Shown in pieces: positions 1-7,387 of a stretch of DNA of 64,000 nt. Where the stretch lies: contig CAKZYA010000060.1 in the NCBI GenBank assembly GCA_937883755.1, positions 186,001 through 250,000 of the forward strand, read 5' to 3'. A program made the position numbers and the translations under genes. Within the stretch, counting starts at the first letter, position 1; each line of letters opens with the position of its first letter. The stretch comes from an uncultured Flammeovirgaceae bacterium (lineage in GTDB: Bacteria > Bacteroidota > Bacteroidia > Cytophagales > Cyclobacteriaceae). Under the pieces are notes generated by a model that saw only the letters and a list, made by a program, of their open reading frames with translations, searched no databases and was not told the origin of the DNA.

Positions 1-85
1 GGAGTACCTTTACGGCGTGTCGTGATTCCTCCTCATCTAAAAAATGAGTTCCATCAGCAGCGTTAGGTTGGTAAAAGGTAGTCAT
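1..85 (-). CDS. rsmE: 16S rRNA (uracil-1498-N3)-methyltransferase, N-terminus only
   Basis: Only the first 28 codons are in the window; the gene runs off the left edge. The start ATG is at 85 on the minus strand. The visible peptide begins MTTFYQPNAADG and continues LDEEESRHAVKVL, which matches the N-terminal PUA-like part of Bacteroidota RsmE (FYQP..., EESRH..VLR). The family methylates U1498 of 16S rRNA. The gene lies 8 bp downstream of pyrD on the same strand, so the two are probably co-transcribed. The call is from a short N-terminal match only. Confidence 0.75.
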   Translation of the reverse strand, partial: MTTFYQPNAADGTHFLDEEESRHAVKVL

Positions 86-93
86 GGGAAAAG

Positions 94-1146
94 CTAACTC
101 CCAGCATAAGCCGCCTGTTGCTGCAAAATTGCTCGATTAATGTCGCGAATCAAGGCGGGGCCTTCATAAACATATCCAGTATAGATCTGTACTAAACTGG
201 CTCCGGCTTCTAGTTTTTCCAGGGCATCCGATGCCGAGCTAATTCCTCCCACACCAATGATTGGAAGTTTACCCCCAGATTTTTGAGAAATATAGCGAAT
301 TACTTCGGTGGATCGCCCTTTAACTGATTCGCCACTCAAACCTCCGGCACCAATCTCTTTTAGTCGAGTAGCATTGGTTTTAAGGCTATTGCGGGAGATG
401 GTGGTATTGGTAGCAATGATACCATCTACTGGTACTGATAGACATATTTCAATAATATCGTCTAATTGAGGCTCAGTCAGGTCAGGGGCAATTTTTAGCA
501 GAATGGGTTTTGGGTGATCTTTTTGCTGATTCAGTTTTTTCAAATGATTGAGTAGGTTGAAAAGCGGCTCTTTTTCCTGAAGTTGTCGTAAATCGGGAGT
601 ATTAGGTGAGCTGACGTTGACGGTAAAGTAATCGACTAAGGGATACAGAGCTTCGAAGCATTGTTCGTAATCGTCAATAGCATTTTCGTTAGGAGTGACT
701 TTATTTTTGCCAATATTGCCTCCGACAATGATGTTTGATTTGCGCTCAATAAGTCGATGAGCCGCTTCATGAATGCCTTCGTTGTTAAAACCCATGCGGT
801 TTATTAGGCTGTGGTCATCAGGAAGGCGAAACAAGCGTGGCTGAGGGTTTCCCGCCTGGGGAAGAGGGGTGAGCGTACCAATTTCTACAAACCCAAACCC
901 CAAGGCTTCCATTTCATCAATCAGCTTAGCATCTTTATCGAATCCTGCGGCTAGCCCTACGGGGTTCTTAAATGTTAATCCAAATAATTCTCGTTTTAAG
1001 TTTGGGTTACTAACTTCAAACTGGTTGCGAAACAGGGATTTCACCAGAGGCAAAGCCATAACAAACTTTAGTAAGCCAACCGTGACCCGATGGGCTTGCT
1101 CCGGCTGAATGAGGAAGAGTAGGGGACGAATAAGTGATTTATACAT
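94..1146 (-). CDS. pyrD: Class 2 dihydroorotate dehydrogenase (quinone)
   Basis: At 350 aa this has the length of class 2 (membrane-associated, quinone-dependent) DHODH, which oxidises dihydroorotate to orotate in pyrimidine synthesis. The first 30 residues form the hydrophobic amphipathic extension typical of class 2 enzymes. FMN-barrel motifs are clear: [10 protein letters not shown] near residue 63, NIGKNK, the catalytic-serine region [30 protein letters not shown] and the phosphate-binding [20 protein letters not shown] with [12 protein letters not shown] near the C-terminus. It appears intact and is followed closely by rsmE on the same strand. Confidence 0.97.
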   Translation of the reverse strand: MYKSLIRPLLFLIQPEQAHRVTVGLLKFVMALPLVKSLFRNQFEVSNPNLKRELFGLTFKNPVGLAAGFDKDAKLIDEMEALGFGFVEIGTLTPLPQAGNPQPRLFRLPDDHSLINRMGFNNEGIHEAAHRLIERKSNIIVGGNIGKNKVTPNENAIDDYEQCFEALYPLVDYFTVNVSSPNTPDLRQLQEKEPLFNLLNHLKKLNQQKDHPKPILLKIAPDLTEPQLDDIIEICLSVPVDGIIATNTTISRNSLKTNATRLKEIGAGGLSGESVKGRSTEVIRYISQKSGGKLPIIGVGGISSASDALEKLEAGASLVQIYTGYVYEGPALIRDINRAILQQQAAYAGS

Positions 1147-1253
1147 TAATAATGATTAATGATTGATGAAAAATGATTGCGGCCGCCGCGCGGATGAGTA
1201 GTAAAAAAGATATTTAATCCATTATTCATTACTCACTCATCATTATTCATTAT
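1146..1253. repeat. Intergenic inverted AT-rich repeat between pyrD and xerD
   Basis: The left arm is built of ATGATTAATGATTGATGA-like units (about 1150-1176). The right arm (about 1221-1253) reads as ATAATGAATAATGATGAGTG on the other strand, so inverted copies of an AATGATTAATGA-type unit flank a GC-rich centre containing GCGGCCGC. It could act as a bidirectional terminator or be a host intergenic repeat. It overlaps the 3' end of xerD by about 20 bp. Confidence 0.45.
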
Positions 1254-2171
1254 AATAGGTCGTTTAGAACGAGGGTGACAGTCGGTGATGATTTGCCGTA
1301 AATAGTCTCGATCTAAGTGGGTATAAATTTCGGTAGTGGTAATAGAAACGTGACCTAGCATATCTTGCACTGCTCGTAAATTCGCGCCACCTTCTACCAA
1401 ATGAGTGGCGAAAGAATGTCGGAAAGTATGCGGGCTTACCTTTTTGGTAATTCCAGCTCGATCAGCAGCATCCCGAACAATATTAAAGATCATGACCCGG
1501 CTCAGCTTACTGCCCCGCCGATTCAGAAATAGATAATTTTCCTGACCGGGTTCTATATCCAAGTGTCGACGCACATGTTCGGTATATATTTTAATGTATT
1601 TCAGTGCATCCTGACCTACTGGAACAATACGTTCTTTGTTGCCTTTTCCGATGATACGAATGAATCCTACATCAGTATAGAGGTTGCTGATACGAAGTTC
1701 AGTCAGCTCGGTCACTCGCATCCCCGAGCTGTATAGAGTCTCAATAATCGCGCGGTTTCGGATGCCTTCATCTGTAGACATATCTACTGCGTCCAGAATC
1801 TGCTCAATTTCAGGGAACGATAAAGTATCAGGTAGCTTTCGGTCAATTTTTGGCCCTTCTAGTAGTAGCGATGGATCTTTATCAATCAAATCTCGGTACA
1901 ATAAAAACTTATAGAATGCTTTTACGCCAGCCAGGATTCGTGCCTGGGATGCTGGGGTCATTCCCAGATTATAAATGTACTCCAGGAAGACTAGTAAATG
2001 TTTTTGTTTAATCTCCAGTGGTGACAAATCCCATTCCGATAAGTCAGCAAATTGCTGGAGTTTATCAATATCGCTAAGGTACGCCTTGAGGGAGTTGTCC
2101 GACAGCGACCGCTCTAGTCTGAGGTAATCGCCAAATTCTTCAATATAAGTGTTCCAGTCCTTAGCAGTCAT
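1233..2171 (-). CDS. xerD: Tyrosine recombinase XerD
   Basis: With the start at 2171 (MTAKDWNTYIEEFGDYL) the product is 312 aa, the usual XerD length. The open frame extends to 2231, but the extra 20 residues are not XerD-like. Domains: N-terminal SAM-like core-binding region (about 1-100) and C-terminal catalytic domain with SSGMRVTEL (Arg I), GKGNKER, HTFRHSFATHL (His-x-x-Arg), LGHVSITTTEIYTH (His and the nucleophilic Tyr). It resolves chromosome dimers with XerC at dif. The position opposite aroQ is a common Bacteroidota arrangement, so I read it as the host gene and not the prophage integrase, although it lies only about 2 kb from the element. Confidence 0.93.
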   Translation of the reverse strand: MTAKDWNTYIEEFGDYLRLERSLSDNSLKAYLSDIDKLQQFADLSEWDLSPLEIKQKHLLVFLEYIYNLGMTPASQARILAGVKAFYKFLLYRDLIDKDPSLLLEGPKIDRKLPDTLSFPEIEQILDAVDMSTDEGIRNRAIIETLYSSGMRVTELTELRISNLYTDVGFIRIIGKGNKERIVPVGQDALKYIKIYTEHVRRHLDIEPGQENYLFLNRRGSKLSRVMIFNIVRDAADRAGITKKVSPHTFRHSFATHLVEGGANLRAVQDMLGHVSITTTEIYTHLDRDYLRQIITDCHPRSKRPIIMNNDE

Positions 2172-2341
2172 GCAAGAAGTCCTTTCAGCGAAGGTACTGT
2201 TTTTACAATAAAGATGATAACTTGCCAGCAAATGTGTTCAAGTGTTTGTGTGCTTAGGTGGTCACCGCATAGTGTTCATGAAAGTTGAGTAGTCTCGAAC
2301 ACCCGAACATCATTCCATGACGGCCTAAACACCTAAATCTT

Positions 2342-2770
2342 ATGAATATCACCATCATCAACGGTCCCAACTTAAATTTGCTGGGCAAGCGGGAGCCAGA
2401 AATTTACGGTAAGTTTTCTTTTGAGGATTACTTGGAGAAATTAAGGCAAATCTACCCGGAGCATACCTTGGATTACTTCCAAAGTAACTCGGAAGGGGAG
2501 ATCGTTAGTAAAATTCAGGAAGTTGGTTTTAGTGTGGATGGGATTGTGTTAAATGCCGCTGCGTACACGCATACCTCAGTTGCTATCGCCGATGCGGTAG
2601 CTGCCGTAAATGCTCCGGTGATTGAGGTCCATATTTCTAACGTTCACGCTCGCGAAGCCTTTCGCCACCATAGTTTTGTAAGTGCAGTTGCTCGGGGAGT
2701 GATTGTTGGACTTGGGCTAGCCGGATACAAACTAGCCATTGATTTTCTCATTGAAAATAGTCAAGCATGA
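2342..2770 (+). CDS. aroQ: Type II 3-dehydroquinate dehydratase
   Basis: The 142-aa product has the standard length and motifs of type II dehydroquinase: the N-terminal INGPNLNLLGKREPEIYG, the SNSEGEIVSKIQ loop, LNAAAYTHTSVAIADA and EVHISNVHAREAFRHHSF. It dehydrates 3-dehydroquinate in the shikimate pathway. The stop overlaps the start of the following aminotransferase by 4 bp, so the two are translationally coupled. The roughly 110 bp between xerD and this gene contains GAACAC and CACCTAA-type short repeats. Confidence 0.96.
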   Translation: MNITIINGPNLNLLGKREPEIYGKFSFEDYLEKLRQIYPEHTLDYFQSNSEGEIVSKIQEVGFSVDGIVLNAAAYTHTSVAIADAVAAVNAPVIEVHISNVHAREAFRHHSFVSAVARGVIVGLGLAGYKLAIDFLIENSQA

Positions 2771-3840
2771 TAACATTTTACCCTGGTCCGTCTAAAGTCT
2801 ATCCGGAAGTACCTCAGTACGTCCGGGAAGCCTACGAGGCAGGAGTACTGAGTATCAATCACCGCAGTCCGGAGTTTATGGAAATTTTCCGGCGGGTAAG
2901 GCAGCTGGTCAAAGAGAAACTAGATGTACCTGATAGCTATACCGTAGTGTTTAGCAGTTCCGCGACTGAATGTTGGGAGATTATCAGTCAGTCATTAGTC
3001 AGTAAAAAGTCACTCCACATATTTAACGGTGCCTTTGGCGAAAAATGGTGGCGTTACGCTCAGCAGTTAGTTCCAGCCACCGAAAGTATCGTATTTGATC
3101 GGGAAGAACTGCCCGACATTGATCAAATTTTAGCCGACGATGCAGATCTTATTGCAATTACCCATAACGAGACTTCTAACGGTACTGCTTTGCCAGGTGA
3201 TTGGATGCAAAAGCTACGTAAGCAGTTTCCAAATGCATTAATCGCTGCCGATTCTACCTCTTCAATGGCTGGGGTAGCACTTCCCTGGGAAGCAGCCGAT
3301 ATATGGTACGCTTCGGTACAAAAGTGTTTTGGTTTACCTGCCGGATTAGCAGTTATGGTTCTTTCGCCTCAGGCTATTGAGCAGACTCAATCGTTAGGTG
3401 AGAAAGGGCATTACAACAGTCTGCTAAATATTTACGACCAGTCTCAACGCTACCAAACGACTCACACACCTAATGTACTAGGAATTTATCTACTGATGCG
3501 GACTCTAGAAAATCGAGCGAGTATATCAGAGGTTAATACTCAATTAACGAAGCGATTTACTGAGTGGTTTATTATGTTACAGAACTTAAATTATGTTAAG
3601 TTAATTATTACTAATGATGCCGTTCAATCTAAAACGGTAGTACCATTTCAAGCTACACCCGAAGTAATCAATCAACTACAAGAGCAAGCGAAGGAGCAGG
3701 GGATAATCATCGGAAATGGTTACGGCGAACTGAAGACAACCACTTTGCGTATTGCAAATTTTCCAGCTATTACTGATGCTGAAATACACCAACTCATGAA
3801 TTTTTTCGCCAACTTCGCGCCCGAAAAATTATCTCACTAG
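2767..3840 (+). CDS. Class-V aminotransferase, phosphoserine-aminotransferase-like
   Basis: A 357-aa PLP enzyme of fold type I. The N-terminus (FYPGPSKVYPEVPQYVREAY, then SINHRSPEF) follows the SerC-like pattern of FxPGPs and (S/N)HRS. ATECWE, HNETSNG, DSTSSMAG and SVQKCFGLPAG, with the PLP-binding Lys in VQK, complete the cofactor site. It could make phosphoserine or act on another amino-acid substrate; many Bacteroidota carry such a SerC-like paralogue next to aroQ. It overlaps aroQ by 4 bp and is followed after 4 bp by marC. Confidence 0.85.
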   Translation: MITFYPGPSKVYPEVPQYVREAYEAGVLSINHRSPEFMEIFRRVRQLVKEKLDVPDSYTVVFSSSATECWEIISQSLVSKKSLHIFNGAFGEKWWRYAQQLVPATESIVFDREELPDIDQILADDADLIAITHNETSNGTALPGDWMQKLRKQFPNALIAADSTSSMAGVALPWEAADIWYASVQKCFGLPAGLAVMVLSPQAIEQTQSLGEKGHYNSLLNIYDQSQRYQTTHTPNVLGIYLLMRTLENRASISEVNTQLTKRFTEWFIMLQNLNYVKLIITNDAVQSKTVVPFQATPEVINQLQEQAKEQGIIIGNGYGELKTTTLRIANFPAITDAEIHQLMNFFANFAPEKLSH

Positions 3841-3844
3841 GCAT

Positions 3845-4327
3845 ATGTTTCAGTTTAGAGAAATCATTTCGGTGAGTCTGATTCTATTTTCAGTCATCGA
3901 TATATTGGGAAATATCCCCATTATCATCAACCTCAGAAAGCGGAGCGGTACTATTGAATCGGGTAAAGCTACTTTGGTTTCAGGGATTATTATGCTGGGC
4001 TTCCTATTTTTGGGCGACCGTATTCTTCGGCTATTTGGATTAGATGTGGCCTCATTTGCCATTGCTGGGGCATTAGTCATGTTTTTAATTGGCATGGAAA
4101 TGGTGCTAGGAATAGAGATATTTAAACCTGATCCGGAGAGTGAAACGGATGCCACTATTGTACCGTTGGCCTTTCCGCTGATTGCGGGAGCAGGCACGAT
4201 GACCACTCTAGTTTCGCTTCGGGCGGCTTACAGTTACCCCAATATTGTGGTGGGCATCGTGATTAATTTATTTTTAGTGTATATAATAAAAACCCTCTTT
4301 TTTACGCAATATACGCTTATTTTCTAA
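3845..4327 (+). pseudogene. MarC-family membrane protein, C-terminally truncated
   Basis: The first ~145 residues are clearly MarC family (UPF0056 integral membrane protein): FREIISVSLILFSVIDILGN, SGKATLVSGIIMLGFLF, VASFAIAGALVMFLIGMEM, TIVPLAFPLIAGAGTMTTL. MarC proteins usually have about 190-220 residues and six membrane segments; here the frame ends at 160 aa. After IVINLFLVYI the sequence changes to KTLFFTQYTLIF and stops, so the last one to two helices are missing. I infer that the phage element inserted into the gene and that the displaced 3' end lies beyond the window. A simple host deletion is the alternative. Confidence 0.75.
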
Positions 4328-4335
4328 CATTTTTA
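4270..4335. other. Probable left junction (attL-like) of the prophage
   Basis: The homology of marC to its family ends in this AT-rich stretch (near TTAGTGTATATAATAAAAA), and the first phage-type gene begins just to the right on the opposite strand. The precise core cannot be set because the right junction, which would carry a matching repeat and the 3' end of marC, is not in the window. Position is inferred from loss of protein homology only. Confidence 0.4.
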
Positions 4336-4363
4336 GTGGGTGCTCACCTAAGTGTTAACCCAC
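4336..4363. repeat. Inverted repeat GTGGGT/ACCCAC at the element edge
   Basis: GTGGGT (4336-4341) and ACCCAC (4358-4363) form a hairpin that encloses GTGCTCACCTA. The same word recurs as GTGCTCACCTA at 8436-8446 and as its complement TAGGTGAGCAC at 9353-9363. It lies between the truncated marC and the stop of the leftmost phage gene, so it may be a terminator for the leftward operon or part of a recombination site. Confidence 0.4.
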
Positions 4364-4376
4364 AAAAATACAATTG

Positions 4377-4853
4377 CTACCAGTGCTCAAATAGATCATC
4401 ACTATTGCTTGATTCTTTTCCACCTTCATAGGAAGACTCGTTAGTAGGTGTAAAATCAATACCTGATTCTAAGGTATTAATTTCTTTGACTTCTTCAGTT
4501 TGCTTTTCGGTGAGATCAGTTAGATCGTCGGTGAAATTTAAGAAATCGTCTTTCTTTGGAAAAGCTTCAATCAGCTTCTGTTCTTTCGCCTGGTTATACC
4601 TCAGCATCTTCTGATACGCTTTCACACTGCCCCCTGAAGAAAAGATCGGGTTGAAGTAGAACACGGTACCCTTGTCTATGGCTATCTCAGGAGGTTCATA
4701 CTGGCATAAGCGGTAGAGACGCTGCATATTCTCTACGTAGCTGATGGTAAAGCGTTTGTATCGGTCCACATTGTAGCTATTCTCTACGCGAAAACCATCG
4801 TAGTGCTGTTTTGCTATATCGAAATAGTCGGTTCTAAGATCAAATGTTTTCAT
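4377..4853 (-). CDS. Hypothetical phage protein, MKTFDL start
   Basis: A 158-aa protein with no family I recognise. The N-terminal two thirds is mixed and aromatic-rich (DYFDIAKQHYDGFRVENSY, FNPIFSSGGSVKAYQKML); the C-terminal 60 residues are acidic and Ser/Glu-rich. Its first residues, MKTFDL, and the corresponding DNA match the start of the next gene upstream (5876). This suggests that the 5' ends share a duplicated origin or a conserved start region. It is the last gene of the leftward operon. Confidence 0.7.
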   Translation of the reverse strand: MKTFDLRTDYFDIAKQHYDGFRVENSYNVDRYKRFTISYVENMQRLYRLCQYEPPEIAIDKGTVFYFNPIFSSGGSVKAYQKMLRYNQAKEQKLIEAFPKKDDFLNFTDDLTDLTEKQTEEVKEINTLESGIDFTPTNESSYEGGKESSNSDDLFEHW

Positions 4854-4880
4854 ATTACTATTTATTTGGGTTGGATATAT

Positions 4881-5876
4881 TTAATCAGTGCAGCTACCTG
4901 ATGAACACATATTTTGTGCTGTAAAATCTAGTGTTTCAGTGTAGGGTAGGTCTTTAATTTGTTGCAAGGAAAGGTCTGATCGGAACGTCGCGTTATAGCG
5001 CTGTTCCATTGTAATCCAGAACTTACCTTTTTTAGGTCGTTCACGGAATTGCTTTTGTAGCTGTTCGATAGGCCTATGAAAACAGAATTCGCAATTATTG
5101 AACTCAGGAAAGCTTACGGGTTTGTCTTCCCAATAAGAAATTACATCAGCTTGTGTGTTTTTGATTACTGGGAAGTTTCCAATCCGCCAATGGTGGGTTC
5201 GCCACTTAATATTTCCTTTATGCCTTCCTTCTGTGTGGATACTATCAGGATACTTAAAAGTCTCTTTGAAAGAGGAGACTCGTTCTATATCGTCCAAGCG
5301 ATAGCCAATATTCATTCTTACTATTGGTTTATCTGACTTCCAGAAAGTAGTTCCTAGTGCATATAGATAGCTTTCGTATCGATCTACGCTAGGTGTTCCG
5401 CGATAGTGGCGATAACCATGTTTCAGGAATTCATAGATGGGTTTTATTTTCATCTCTGAAGTGCAGAATCGTGCTCTAGCATTGGGTAGAAAATTGCGAT
5501 CGGAGATAATTTTATCTAACGATTCACCGCAAACCACAATAATTTCTTTTCCTATATATTGCTCTAGTTCCATCACTGAGCGAATGGTTTCATCACTTTC
5601 TAGTGTAGCGTATACCAAATCAGTATCTAGCTTGTTCCAGACGTAACGGCGTATAGCTTCGTCTTGAATGTAAAACTCTGGGTAGTCAGTTGTTACTAGA
5701 GAAAAGATATTCATGTCAGCAGGATGCTTTACTGCCATCATTGCAGAAGTTCTTCCACCTGAAATGCTGTTTACTGTGAAAAGGTGATCAGACTGATTTC
5801 CTTTTAATAGTTTATGTCTGATATTCTGGATCTTTATCTTTTTCTTGGCCTCTTTACTGAGGTCAAAGGTTTTCAT
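4881..5876 (-). CDS. PAPS-reductase-like PP-loop protein
   Basis: 331 aa. A PP-loop ATP-binding motif SGGRTSAMM is at residues 39-47. RFCTSEMKIKPI (about 137-147) fits the R-C-T-x-x-x-K pattern of the PAPS reductase family. Cysteines CEFCFHRP (262-269) and a C-terminal MCSSGSC could bind a metal or Fe-S cluster. Phages of Bacteroidota often encode such proteins. Whether they reduce PAPS, act in thiolation of nucleic acid (DndC-like) or do something else is not decided by sequence. It starts MKTFDL like its downstream neighbour, and its start overlaps the stop of the 6064 gene by 4 bp. Confidence 0.8.
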   Translation of the reverse strand: MKTFDLSKEAKKKIKIQNIRHKLLKGNQSDHLFTVNSISGGRTSAMMAVKHPADMNIFSLVTTDYPEFYIQDEAIRRYVWNKLDTDLVYATLESDETIRSVMELEQYIGKEIIVVCGESLDKIISDRNFLPNARARFCTSEMKIKPIYEFLKHGYRHYRGTPSVDRYESYLYALGTTFWKSDKPIVRMNIGYRLDDIERVSSFKETFKYPDSIHTEGRHKGNIKWRTHHWRIGNFPVIKNTQADVISYWEDKPVSFPEFNNCEFCFHRPIEQLQKQFRERPKKGKFWITMEQRYNATFRSDLSLQQIKDLPYTETLDFTAQNMCSSGSCTD

Positions 5877-6064
5877 AGCTGTATGGTTTCGGTGAAGGTT
5901 CTTAGGATTTGATGCTTTTCCAGTTCTTCATCAGCATCTTCTTGATCACATATTAAGTAATAATGCCGAATTAGATACGCAGCAATCTCTGGGTTCATTT
6001 CTTTGGGATAGGAGTACAAACCCACCTCTTCATTTTCTTCGTCGATGACTTGGTATATTTTCAT
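5873..6064 (-). CDS. Small acidic hypothetical protein
   Basis: 63 aa, acidic (EENEEVG, CDQEDADEELEKHQ). No family recognised. It overlaps the PP-loop gene by 4 bp (ATGA) and lies 12 bp after the 6358 gene, so it is clearly inside the leftward operon. Early phage genes of this size often encode host-takeover factors, but nothing in the sequence shows a function. Confidence 0.6.
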   Translation of the reverse strand: MKIYQVIDEENEEVGLYSYPKEMNPEIAAYLIRHYYLICDQEDADEELEKHQILRTFTETIQL

Positions 6065-6076
6065 GATCGTTTGGGT

Positions 6077-6358
6077 TTAGTAAAAATCTATATTTTCGGT
6101 GCGAACCCATTCCATAAGATTTACACCGTTTCGCGTGATTTCTACTAAGGTGAAATGTAGATCAGTATCTTCCTCGTGGTAGGTAATCGTATAACCTACT
6201 CCGTTTTCCAAGGTTACTTCCTCTCCTGTTTCAGTGGTACCTATAGGAAGGGAGTCTGGTTGATCAGTTCGGGTGTAGGCAAAGTGAGTGCTTGAGTTTG
6301 ATAGACATTTTTTTAAGTCAATATCAAAATTAGGGTCTTTTTTTAATGTGGCTTTCAT
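6077..6358 (-). CDS. Hypothetical protein, beta-rich
   Basis: 93 aa. The middle (GEEVTLENGVGYTITYHEEDTD) looks like a small beta domain and the C-terminus ends LMEWVRTENIDFY. No family recognised. Its start overlaps the stop of the 6630 gene by 4 bp (ATGA), indicating translational coupling within the leftward operon. Confidence 0.62.
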   Translation of the reverse strand: MKATLKKDPNFDIDLKKCLSNSSTHFAYTRTDQPDSLPIGTTETGEEVTLENGVGYTITYHEEDTDLHFTLVEITRNGVNLMEWVRTENIDFY

Positions 6359-6630
6359 AATTTACGGTGCATGTTTCGGGTAAAAGAATGGTTAATATCA
6401 CCTTCCAGAAAGGTAGCGTAATAGTAGTTTTTGGAAAACAGGTCTTTGCAGTCGTACACCTGGCGTATGCGCTTCGCAAATTCATCTCCTCGCAACCGTT
6501 CGTTTCTTTGAATGATGTGGCCGTAAGCGTGTACCGCTATGGTTCGCAACTCTTTTTTATCGGTGCTTGACAACGATTTGAGGTGAGTTGATAGCTGTCT
6601 TTTTAGGGAGTTTCTAGTTTCTGGTTTCAT
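6355..6630 (-). CDS. Basic helical hypothetical protein
   Basis: 91 aa, strongly basic and helical (NSLKRQLSTHLKSLSSTDKKEL, HAYGHIIQRNERLRGDEFAKRIRQVY). A nucleic-acid-binding role is possible from charge alone. It overlaps both neighbours by 4 bp. No named family was recognised. Confidence 0.62.
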   Translation of the reverse strand: MKPETRNSLKRQLSTHLKSLSSTDKKELRTIAVHAYGHIIQRNERLRGDEFAKRIRQVYDCKDLFSKNYYYATFLEGDINHSFTRNMHRKL

Positions 6631-6872
6631 AGTAACGTGGTTTGGTTTTGGAAGATGGAATGTTGAACGGGTTGTTCGGTGGAATTGCGCGCAGCTCGCT
6701 CCCGGCTATCTAATATCGCTTGGCGTTTAGCCTGGAGACTCGCCAGCTGATGCTTGGCAGCACGAAGGTTCTCGCGGACGGTCTGGCTATCGCTATGCTC
6801 ATGATACGCTTTCATCCGGCTGATTCTGCCTTGTAAGTATTCAATTTTTTGATCAATGGTGAGTAAGTTCAT
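6627..6872 (-). CDS. Predicted coiled-coil small protein
   Basis: 81 aa, almost entirely helical. Residues 5-60 have heptad-like spacing (IDQKIEYLQGRISRMKAY, LRAAKHQLASLQAKRQAIL), so a short coiled coil or helical hairpin is likely. No family recognised. It overlaps the 6630 gene by 4 bp and sits 2 bp after the 7315 gene. Confidence 0.62.
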   Translation of the reverse strand: MNLLTIDQKIEYLQGRISRMKAYHEHSDSQTVRENLRAAKHQLASLQAKRQAILDSRERAARNSTEQPVQHSIFQNQTTLL

Positions 6873-6874
6873 GA

Positions 6875-7315
6875 TTATATGGTTTGAGGGTCAGAAATAA
6901 AATCGTTTATCCAGAACTCAAGTACAGACCAGTTAATGCCTTCGTTAGCATCTCGTTTCATATGTACAAGCTTCAATACTATTTTAGCTTTATCATCCGT
7001 TAGTGAGGCGTTAATGTTACTGGCAGCCTGGTGAACATCTTCAACACTCCACCAGTCGGCTATCCAGTAGCCATTCTGGCGTAATCGGGCGACCGCTGTT
7101 TGTTCTTCTTCTGAAAGAAGGGTATTTTGTTCTAATTCTCGCTTAGCATAATCAGCAGCTTCTAACGCACCCTTTGGTGTACGGTACTGATCTACGTGAT
7201 AACTAGCTAATTGAATTGCTTTTTGGCCGTGCTTGGTGGCTACTTGATCATATAAACGAGCTTCGTACACATTACCTTCATTATTTAATGTTCGGACTTC
7301 ATAAGAGATAAACAT
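6875..7315 (-). CDS. Conserved mobile-element protein, unknown function
   Basis: 146 aa. The C-terminal 60 residues (WSVEDVHQAASNINASLTDDKAKIVLKLVHMKRDANEGINWSVLEFWINDF) have the look of a short domain common in plasmid and phage proteins, with an acidic helix followed by G-x-x-W-x-x-x-E. No biochemical role is known to me. Its mRNA leader is produced by the hammerhead ribozyme just upstream: cleavage between 7340 and 7339 would leave a 24-nt leader before the ATG at 7315. Confidence 0.7.
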   Translation of the reverse strand: MFISYEVRTLNNEGNVYEARLYDQVATKHGQKAIQLASYHVDQYRTPKGALEAADYAKRELEQNTLLSEEEQTAVARLRQNGYWIADWWSVEDVHQAASNINASLTDDKAKIVLKLVHMKRDANEGINWSVLEFWINDFISDPQTI

Positions 7316-7333
7316 GATAATACTATTTAGTGT

Positions 7334-7387
7334 GACATAGACGGGGACAAAGCCCCGTTTCGGCTATCTAAGCCTCTTCAGTATGCC
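7334..7387 (-). ncRNA. Type I hammerhead ribozyme (HHR-B)
   Basis: Read on the minus strand every conserved element is present. Stem I is GGCATA/TATGTC (7387-7382 with 7339-7334, one G-U pair). Core CTGAAGA is at 7381-7375. Stem II is GGCT-tagat-AGCC. Core GAAA is at 7361-7358. Stem III is ACGGGG-ctttgt-CCCCGT (7358-7353 with 7346-7341). The cleavage nucleotide C17 is at 7340, preceded by GT. Stem I is the open stem, hence type I. TGT/ACA pairing with an AA bulge can extend stem I, which could serve the loop-loop contact. It begins at the base after the TAA of gene 7388-8293 and ends 18 nt before the next gene. Confidence 0.9.

Noticed and set aside
1233-2231. XerD-like gene as the prophage integrase
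   Set aside because: The sequence and the xerD-aroQ neighbourhood are those of the host recombinase, and truncated marC lies between it and the phage.
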